DNA of 64,000 bases from Acanthococcus lagerstroemiae (Eukaryota; Arthropoda; Insecta; Hemiptera; Eriococcidae): positions 54,272,122 through 54,336,121 of the forward strand of contig CM063108.1 of NCBI GenBank assembly GCA_031841125.1, written 5' to 3'. This document shows positions 56,261 to 64,000 of this stretch, piece by piece. The position numbers were made by a program, and so were the translations under genes. The first letter of the stretch is position 1, and every line of letters starts with the position of its first letter. The notes below the pieces were generated by a model. It did no database searches and was not told the origin of the DNA. It saw only the letters and a list, made by a program, of their open reading frames with translations.

Positions 56261-57423
56261 TACGTCCCACCACACCATACCCTATTCTGGGAGGGTAAGG
56301 TGGAAGGACGATAGGAATACTTGAGAGGAACACACAACTTCCTTTACATATTGAGGTGGTCGTTGTTTACTCTTGGTGATCTTTTTTTCTGAATTTTCTC
56401 TGATTCTTCTCCTAAATTGATTCCAATCAAATCAAATAAAAAAATAAAAATAAAAAACACAAAGTTTTCTGTCGATTGGATTGGGGGAATCCGTGCCAGA
56501 AGTTAGTTTCCTTTCGTTCTTATGGGAAAAATACATGGAGTTTTGACTTTTTTTCCAAACTAAATTTCTCTCCTATTCGGGCCGTACAGCGCTAGTATCG
56601 ACTACTCTCATCAGCGATCAAAAGGTGAAGTTTGACACATGTAGAAAAATTTTGGAATCTAGATATAGAAATAGTCTTCGTCGAAAAAAAAATCGTTGTT
56701 CGAAAAATTCGTTACTCTTTAAATACTTCAAGAACGTCTTAATTTTCGAGATATTTCAACTTTAATGAGTATGTACATTAATGGGGAAAATGTAGAGATT
56801 TACACCTCTTCGACTCGATAGCGACGCGCTCTGACGGATTTACGGCCCGAATTGTGACATCGGAAGATAAGTCTTTTGCTTTCAACTTTTAGATTTTAAT
56901 AAAATGTTCAACTTTTTCAAATTTCAGGCTCTAGGTCAAACAGAGAATCTAGTAACAACAGATTTCGAGCAGCTCAAAGCGGTGGCGCGTTGTAGTCGTT
57001 TACCTTGTAACCCTGAGATCGAGGGGAATATTTCGTTTACATGCATACGAAGAAATCTCAAAATATTATGAAAACGAAAGCGTTTATCGAAAAAATGATT
57101 AGGACAAAATTTAGAGTACATGAAATTTTTCTTCCATTGAGACCATTTTCATTTCAATCTGATGAATTTTTCGAAAATATTAAGGGTTTCAATAGTTCCT
57201 TTTTTCACGGGCCTAAAATTATAAAAGGCGACTCTTTCGCGCTGGCAGTCTGAATAGTCATTGAAATTTGAAATTCAACGTTTGCTACCGACTTTCAGAT
57301 TTACGAAATCTCTTCCACATTTCAACTTTATTTCAACCTTCCCAATAACGTACGATACTCATCTTGAAACTTTCTGCTTTTAACTGACTAGTCTCTAACA
57401 GGGGGTCCGGGGTACTCCATTTT
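56261..57423. other. gene-free stretch
   Basis: No gene or bounded repeat was recognised. Confidence 0.4.
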
Positions 57424-57720
57424 CAGAAATGAAATTTGACTTTCAATTTGGAAAGGTGGAGAAGAAAAATTTGCCGACAAATATTTTTTGAAAACTAAAA
57501 ATTTGCCTATTTTTTAATTGAAAAATAAAATAAATAAACAAACAAACAAACATGCATGAAAAATGAAAATTCAAATGAACAGTTTCAAAATTTGCCGACT
57601 GTCATATTATTGTGTGTGTGTGGGGGGGGGGGGGGTCAAATGAACAGTATTAAAATTTGCCGACTGCCAAATTATTAAGGGGGTGTTTCAATCCCCACAC
57701 CCCCTATAGTTTCGCCCCTG
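57424..57720. mobile_element. GACGAAAC-type miniature element, copy A
   Basis: The right end, TAGTTTCGCCCCTG, complements to CAGGGGCGAAACTA, a hAT-like terminus. The inside repeats the family blocks, and a segment CAAATGAACAGT...TTTGCCGACTG is duplicated on both sides of a (TG)n-G13 tract (57611-57635). The left end is eroded. Confidence 0.7.
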
Positions 57721-57769
57721 CGCCCAGCGATCGTCTTTTAGCCTTAAAATATGACCATCCTAATCCCAG

Positions 57770-58205
57770 TTCTTACGACGAACAATATACATGGAGTTCA
57801 AATTGTTTTTGAACTAATTCTTTCTTATTGTGTCATTCCTAACTTGATCTTTCATCCCTAGCATGGATCTTTCCATGGCATTTTGCGTTACGTTTATTTT
57901 ATCGTATTTTTCAGTCATTGCCCATGTGAGTGCTCCACAGATTATTTTCGGTACTACACAACTGTTAAAAATATTACTTTCTAAGCCTATTCTAAAATTG
58001 CCTTTGAAGTTTTTCCCTAGCGTCCAAGATTTTCCCGAGGCTATTGCAACTCTTCGTTTTCTTTCCTTTTCCATTGCTTACATTCTCCAATGCTATCACT
58101 TGTCCCAAATATATTACTTATTTCTCGTACTTTAAACCTTTATCGTCTATCCTTATTTCTTCGTGATTAGGATTTCTGTGTCGTTGAATTCATTTTTCAA
58201 ATTTG
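57770..58205 (-). pseudogene. RTE-type retrotransposon fragment (thumb region)
   Basis: The minus strand reads EISNIFGTSDSI, MEKERKRRVAIASGKSWTLG, KNFKGNFRIGLESNIFNSCV, VPKIICGALTWAMTEKYDKI and NVTQNAMERSMLGMKDQVRN. This is the post-palm region of RTE-clade RTs (the IFNSCVLPALTYGAQTW and TQ-x-AMER-x-MLGI blocks). It keeps one 86-codon frame intact, but FADD and endonuclease are gone. It is closer in text to the copy at 8590-11075 than to that at 22240. Confidence 0.85.
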
Positions 58206-59411
58206 AACCCATAAAATCTTCACCGATAACGGTCCACAAAGACTAGAATGGGAGAAACGAAACAAGTTTAGTGACTGGAAGCAAAGCACTTCAGAAATTG
58301 CTAAATTTTAGACCACCCTAATGTACATGTTTATCTGGAAGAACTCCATCAGGCAGTTACACCGGATTTAGATTAGTTCCGCCATAAAGATGATGTCTCG
58401 GTTGCAATTATCATCTTACTCGCACCTCGACCCGAAAAGTTGAATTTTTGAAATCTGACATTTTATAACGTTGTTATCTCACGAGTACACCCTGTACCTA
58501 TTGGCAGAGGTATAGGTACGTAGGTCAGAAGAGCACGGAGGATAATATTTGAACGCGATAGCGTAAAGACCGTTTTGCTAGATAAGACCCAATTAATTAA
58601 ATTTACTTTTCCGCGCGAACGCGTAACACGGAGAAAATACACGCTCACGTGCACACGTACACACGCGCGCACGTGCACCTACAGTGAACGATAGAAAGGA
58701 TTAAAATGTTATCGTATGGCGAATTCCCGGTTGGTTCAGGCTTACACAATTTTAGGATTTCCCGCGATTACCTAACGACGGCGCTGGGTTGCAAAGAGAG
58801 TTTAGGGGCCAGTCCTGAAAATATAACATTGCCACCAATTACCGACGTCGGGGTACACTTTGGGGAAATTTCATTAAATGTAAACTTTTATACTTAAATC
58901 ACCTTGAACGGCTTCGTGCTCATCGGGGCAGCCAATTAATACATTTTATTTAACGTACTTTCTGATCATTATATGGGAAAGTTTGGCGCTGCCGTGTGCT
59001 TACCTCTGGGCCGGACGTTATGTAGCATGCGGACGAGGTTCGCGTCCATTTTGTCTCTGTCACATAAATTGGTTGATAATCCGATGAACGGTGAATATTG
59101 GTTTTTAAATGGTTCTCTGGATCATGTTCTACTGTAACGTATTTGAAGTAGGTCAGGTAGCTCTGTGTTTTACGATTACGTCTTTTTACATAGTTATATC
59201 GTGTAACCTTCTACTGGTTATAAAAACAAATAATGTTGCGACGAACTAAGCTTAAGACAAATGAGCGAGTTCCACAATCCTCCGGATCATTAGTTTCGAA
59301 ATAAAAGACTTTGGAGTAAAACGAATCCATAAAACTGACGCGGACTCGATAATCGATCAGTTTGAGGTCGTTGCATCAGGAGGATGTACATATGTTCAGC
59401 ATACGGAGAAA
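58206..59411. other. CpG-retaining segment
   Basis: From about 58440 to 59370 CpG words are common and no repeat was recognised. Short CA/CG alternations lie near 58635-58675. No exon is convincing. Confidence 0.45.
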
Positions 59412-59948
59412 AATTGAAGAGCTGACGAAGAGATCAGTGTATGTTATAAAATAGTTTTTTTTTTTTTCAGGAGATAAAAAAAAATATAGTGACTAAGGGA
59501 ATGAATGGAGAAAGGTGGTTAGTCACTAAATATGTTGTGTGAGAACAGTGTAAGTTACACTGAAAAGATTTTTGTCAGGTGTATACAGTATTGCCAGTGT
59601 AGTGAAACCATCCAAAGAAATCAGTGTATGTTACATTTTAAAGTTCCAAAAAACAGCCTATGAAACTAAACTTTTCCAAGAGATTAGTGTATGTTTCAAG
59701 AGATCAGTGTATGTTACTCTCTGATAAGCAACGTAGAACTGACGTAACATACACTGATCTCTAGAAGACGAAAACAATGTCGCATAGGGATGCGGCATCT
59801 TGCGACGGGTTTTTGAACTACCTCAGGGGAATGTACGTTATTTTCATAACGTCGTTCGATCGGCCATACTGAATCACATCAGTGTAGCCAAAAAAATGAT
59901 TTTTAAAAATTTATAACATTCACTGATGTCTTCGTCAGCTCTTCAATT
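59412..59948. mobile_element. inverted-repeat element with seven ATCAGTGTATGTTAC motifs
   Basis: The left end AATTGAAGAGCTGACGAAG and the complement of the right end are identical for 19 bases and remain alike for about 39 (37 matches). Inside are five forward copies of GAGATCAGTGTATGTTAC-like text (59431, 59543, 59617, 59679, 59701) and two reverse copies (59744, 59911). No open frame of note. The flanks aa-aatt and aatt-at may hide an AATT duplication. The superfamily is unknown. Confidence 0.82.
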
Positions 59949-60671
59949 ATTTTTAGAACTCGAAAATATTCTCCTTTACAACCAGATATGGATACCAGAG
60001 AAAGGCTAGAAGAGCCAGCAGGCCAGTGCCCTTTCCAGACAGAACAATTTGAATTGAAAAACTATTGTAAACTTTATTTATCGGCGGGGAAATCCAATAA
60101 ACTAAAAAATTGGATAAGATAAAGATTTAGAAATAGTAGATCAGCGGGGAAATCCAATGAATCGGAAAATGATAATGCTTAATAATTTCTTAACTACGAA
60201 CCAGAAACCTGGCCTCAGCCTCCTCTCTCTCTACCCTCTGAAAGCAGCTGGAAGATGATTACTGAATCGCCGGCTTGCCGGATCGTTCGACCAATGCACA
60301 CAAAACACAACACACGCACGCACACACACCTAAGTTCACTTATAATGACCCATAACAAGATTTAATGTCTTCACACAGGCTTGCGGTCCCTAATGAATTA
60401 GTAAATTCTTATGGAGTTCTGATAAAAAAATTCTAGCACAGACTTAAGCGTCAAAGAATTTTGAAGAATCTTATCGAAGTCTCAAAGAGAGATCTAACAA
60501 AAAATAGAAACAGAATACTAAAGGCCCACTAACAGAACTCTAATCAGATTTTAAGACAGAGTTTACCTGGGTCTTAAAAAGTCTATGAAATTAACAAAGT
60601 TTCGAACCGGAGATTTTCTACGTTGCCGATTTCGAATATTCGTAAGGTGGGCCCTCTTAAGTGATATAATT
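59949..60671. other. short non-coding stretch
   Basis: A CA-rich tract lies near 60296-60330. The phrase GCGGGGAAATCCAATRAA occurs at 60084 and 60143. No gene was recognised. Confidence 0.4.
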
Positions 60672-61493
60672 GAAGAGCTCTTTTCCAAAGTGACCTAAGT
60701 CAATTTTTGTAAAAAGTGAGTTTGACACGCCATCTGGTGGTAGGAAATGGAAGCTATCGGAGGCAGGTTTCGGTAAGACAGTGGAGGGGGTGACATGTAA
60801 ATTTTATTCCTCTATACATAGTCCAATACACGGAGCCACCGGAGAATGTTCCGGACTGGCCGCCGGGATGGGGCCATAGCCTCTCGCCGAGAGGGGAAAA
60901 ATCTTCCAACCTATTTTTGTTGCAGTGTTACCAGCGATTAAAAAAGTGACTTGCTTCCAAAGTGACTAAAGTCGAGGTATGTTAGGCTTCCAAAGTGATC
61001 TAAGTCGAGGTACGTTTGGCTTCCAAAATGACCTAACCTGTTTAACTGTACGCGATCCACAATACACAGATGCAAATCCACGCTGCGAAGTCAAAAATAA
61101 AGTTTTTTACGAGGATTTCATCCGGAAACATTTTGTTTTACGAGTGGTTAGGAGAAAATTTTCAAAATGGTTTTTAACAGATCGCAGCATACTGGGACTT
61201 ACAACGTTGAAAATTTGATTTCAAATACAAGATAAACTACATTACAGCATTTCTGAGTCTAATTTGTTCTTCCAAAGTGACCTAAGTCACGAAGTCGTCA
61301 ACTGTGATGGCTTAGTGTATAGGAAATACGAATTCTTCACGAACGCTTTTTTCAGTACTCTTAGACAAATCCCTAAAAACATTTTAAAACTTTTACATTT
61401 CTGAATACACCATTACTTTGGGAGCTACGCAGTTTTTCATTTTTTTGACGAATCACTTTTTCTGACTTAGGTCACTTTGGAAAAGAGCTCTTC
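60672..61493. mobile_element. inverted-repeat element with six TTCCAAAGTGACCTAAGTC motifs
   Basis: The two ends (60672-60702 and 61463-61493) are perfect 31-bp inverted repeats starting GAAGAGCTCTTTTCC. The terminal repeat ends with the motif TTCCAAAGTGACCTAAGTC, which recurs inside at 60955, 60988, 61021 and 61270 with one to four changes. The outer left flank makes AATTGAAGAGCT, the same 12 bases that end the neighbour element at 59412. There is no transposase; the 79-codon frame at 60979-61218 spans motif copies. The target duplication is unclear. Confidence 0.85.
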
Positions 61494-63475
61494 TTCCAAT
61501 CTCTTATATAAAATGAGAGAATAGGCTCAAAACGAGATTGGATAAAAAATTTAATAAAACAGGTATTCGAAATCAACAACCCAGAAAATACCAAGTTCAA
61601 TTCCTATATTATCCAATTTCATAAATAAAATCGTTTTCATCTATTTCAAGGATGATGAAGTTAGGAAGTTATAGTTCACTTATCGCTTACTCACTTGCTT
61701 ACATTTGTTTCTCGTTCTCTCGTTGTGTGCACTTGATTTTATTTCATGTAAGATCTTCTCTTTTTTTCTCTTCTTTATAGGAGGATCACAAAATTAAGAC
61801 GATGCAAGTTGCACTATGAGAACACAGAGAGGGGAAGGCTTACTTCTTCAATCAATAGTTTTAGACGCCCCCTCTGGCTTATTGAATGGCATCGAACAAT
61901 TCAAAGACGGCATCCTTCCGTGCAGTACAAATCCGCCATCCATACTCTAGCAAATTATTTGCCATGCGACTCGTTACAACTGAAACATTGTGCCGCGATC
62001 TTAATTAGTTCTAAGTGTTCCTTATAAAAACAAAATCCTTTTTATTTCACGCCGTCTCATTATTAACGGTTTATAAAATGTACTCGAGGTTTTATAGGGC
62101 TTTTTTGCACATTCCCATGTTGCTTTCATCATGACACAATTTCAAACACTTTGTGTTGCGTACAAAGCTCAGTCTCTTTCTCTGCTTTTCGAAATCACTT
62201 ACTCGACAGAATTGTTTTTCCTTTTTGCGCTCTGCTTTTCCTTTTGAGAAATGTACATCAGGGAATAATTGAACTGTTTCAGGTATTTAATTGTTAACGG
62301 CAACATTGTGACTGATCGAGGTTAGAAGTAGACGAATAACGAACCAAGTCTCTCGCTCCCTTCAAATGCCCCTTTTCGCTGTTAAGCACTAAGAAGCACC
62401 GTGTCGTGTTGTGAAAAACGAAGCTCATTTCGGGCACTGATGTAACCGATACGAAAATAGGTTCTATTATGTTTTCAGTCTTACACTTTTTTTTTTATCT
62501 GTCGCTTTTGTCGCCTCGCCGCAAAAGTCGCGCCGCAAGCGCTTAACCTACTCCAAATAAATCACGATTTTTTTTCACTCGTGTGAGTTACATTTTGAAA
62601 GCACGATTGTTTCGCCTGATAATGTGGTTTATGTTGCGAAGTAAGCAGTTTGGTCGTACAACGATTGCGTTATTACTTCTGGGAGAAGAGCAATAATTTT
62701 GTAAACTGGTGTATCGTGCACGTTTTTGGCTCGCCATAAATTCGGAAATTTTGGCTCGTATTTTGTGTCGAGCAGTCGAGCTCACCACATGAGCAAAAAC
62801 AACAAATTTCCAAGGAGCATGATATGAGGAGTGCAGAATCGAGTAATGGAACTCCAAATTTGTCAAATGCCATAAGTCCCTTCGCTATGTATTCCAGCAA
62901 AAGTCTATCTAATATGTATTCTTAATTCGAAATATGTATGTATACGTTTGATCGGAAAATTCTCTTAGCGTGCTGATAGTGGTGACTGATATTTCACTTA
63001 ATTCCTTGAAAGGGGGAGTGGAAGCAGAAAATTTGTAAAATCTTTGATCAAAAACGATTTTTTTTTAAATTTTTAACGATGAGGGAGGCCTATCGTATTA
63101 CGACTATGTCCTCGGCTATGGTGTTAGTTTCCAGCTTACATTATTAAGTTATGTTACACAGATTTGCACATTTTACATATAAGGTCCACTATTTCTATTA
63201 TTTTCTTGGTATCTAAGTAGTCTACTGTGGTTTTCATGGTGTATTGGTAGCATTCAGACAGGATGTGTTGAGTTCATGAAGGCTTTGTACAGACTTAGCA
63301 AATAGGAGGAGGTTGGCGTAGATATAGGTGTTCGTATGTCAGTCATGTACTTATGTTTTATTGAAACCTCAAAATTTCCATCGAGGCTAAGTGAAGGAAG
63401 GGGACAACTCCTTACCACCACCATCAGTACTACAGAATCGCCGCCATTCAGCATAAAAGTGACCGGCTCGGAAGC
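61494..63475. other. gene-free stretch
   Basis: A moderately CpG-rich part lies at 62330-62880. No exon, RNA gene or bounded transposon was recognised. Confidence 0.4.
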
Positions 63476-63640
63476 CTGGTTTTGAAGTTCTTTGGGTATG
63501 CAAACCCTCCTCTTAATGATCCATCATTGGTAGGAATCGAAAATACATACTTCGGATGCTTACAGTATATATTTTCGGTTTCTGCCAATGATAGATCATT
63601 AAAAGGAAGGTTTGAACACCCAAAGAATTTCCAAACCTGA
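63476..63640. repeat. 165-bp fold-back element
   Basis: The left arm (CTGGTTTTGAAGTTCTTTGG, ... TTAATGATCCATCATTGG) and right arm are imperfect inverted copies over about 65 bp, with roughly 75-80 percent pairing, around a ~35-base centre. This is a hairpin miniature element or inverted duplication. Confidence 0.75.
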
Positions 63641-64000
63641 AAATTAATTTTTTAGGCAAGGCTTGTTTCTCCCGAGCTGGTCACGTTAATTACAATAATC
63701 TTCTCGGAGAATATTCTTGAAACTTGCTGAGAAATTAAAAAATTTTCGAGCATACAGTCACTGCGCATTTTCCACATGTTTTTCATACCCTTACACATAC
63801 ACGCATAAACTCATAATTAGAGCTCGCATTCCTTGGAAATTGTCAATTTTGTTCTAATTGGGGCAGATGAGATCTGATCAAAGATGAGTATGTTTCAGAC
63901 ATCAAGGACCCCCAGAAAAAAATTTTATTTTTCCAAAAATTTCCAAAAATGAAATAAATGCCAAAAATAGAGTAAATTTCCAAAAACTGAATAAAATGCA
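63641..64000. other. AT-rich end of window
   Basis: The end repeats AAATTTCCAAAAATGAAATAAA-like text three times (63925-64000), a degenerate short tandem that continues past the window edge. Confidence 0.4.

Noticed and set aside
1..64000. CRISPR arrays, bacterial operons or prophage
   Set aside because: No regularly spaced identical repeats, no ribosome-binding sites and no dense coding; all evidence is eukaryotic.

Overview
The window reads as AT-rich nuclear DNA of an arthropod, most likely an insect. It has no operons, no dense coding, large gene-free stretches and a heavy load of decayed transposons. A hemipteran such as a whitefly or psyllid would fit the mix of RTE-type non-LTR elements, a Penelope-like element, hAT and Harbinger miniature elements and tRNA-derived SINEs, but the sequence alone does not prove the order. 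Long homopolymers, microsatellites and poly-C tracts are scattered throughout.

Host genes are almost absent. The best candidate is one terminal coding exon at 3356-3764 (+), with a pyrimidine-tract splice acceptor and a 135-codon frame ending in a stop; I do not recognise its product. A textbook TATA box plus initiator lies at 6553-6590 (+) without an identifiable downstream gene.

Mobile DNA, left to right: a possible mariner-like relic (0.5-0.8 kb); a hAT-like element (1.7-2.2 kb); an RTE copy at 8.6-11.1 kb with a tRNA-SINE inserted in it and a 15-bp target duplication; an RT fragment at 13.5 kb; a very degenerate short-unit array at 14.5-18.2 kb, interrupted by a GC-rich insert and by a hAT element with a perfect 8-bp duplication; an RTE 3' fragment at 22.2 kb; a Penelope 3' tail at 24.7 kb; a run of hAT-type miniature elements at 27.2-30.5 kb; a ~147-bp tandem repeat at 34 kb; a Harbinger deletion derivative at 35.1 kb; a 2-kb element with ~365-bp inverted arms and an unrecognised coding remnant at 35.8-37.9 kb; an internal RTE fragment sitting inside a dispersed GC-rich repeat at 37.9-39.6 kb; an RTE copy whose 5' part is inverted at 41.3-42.9 kb; a SINE head and a Cys-rich open frame at 44-44.5 kb; a Penelope-like element with GIY-YIG endonuclease at 46.5-48 kb; a hAT element at 51.7 kb; small fold-back elements at 51.1, 55.2 and 63.5 kb; an RTE fragment at 57.8 kb; and two adjacent inverted-repeat elements at 59.4-61.5 kb that share a 12-bp terminus and each carry many copies of a private internal motif.

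Between these lie CpG-retaining, transposon-poor segments (about 11.4-12.8, 18.7-20.1, 31.1-32.8, 39.7-41.1, 45.5-46.4, 53.4-54.2, 58.4-59.4 kb) with no convincing exons. They look like the unique host sequence of the locus, intronic or intergenic. All assignments are by eye; copy numbers and family names need a genome-wide repeat search.
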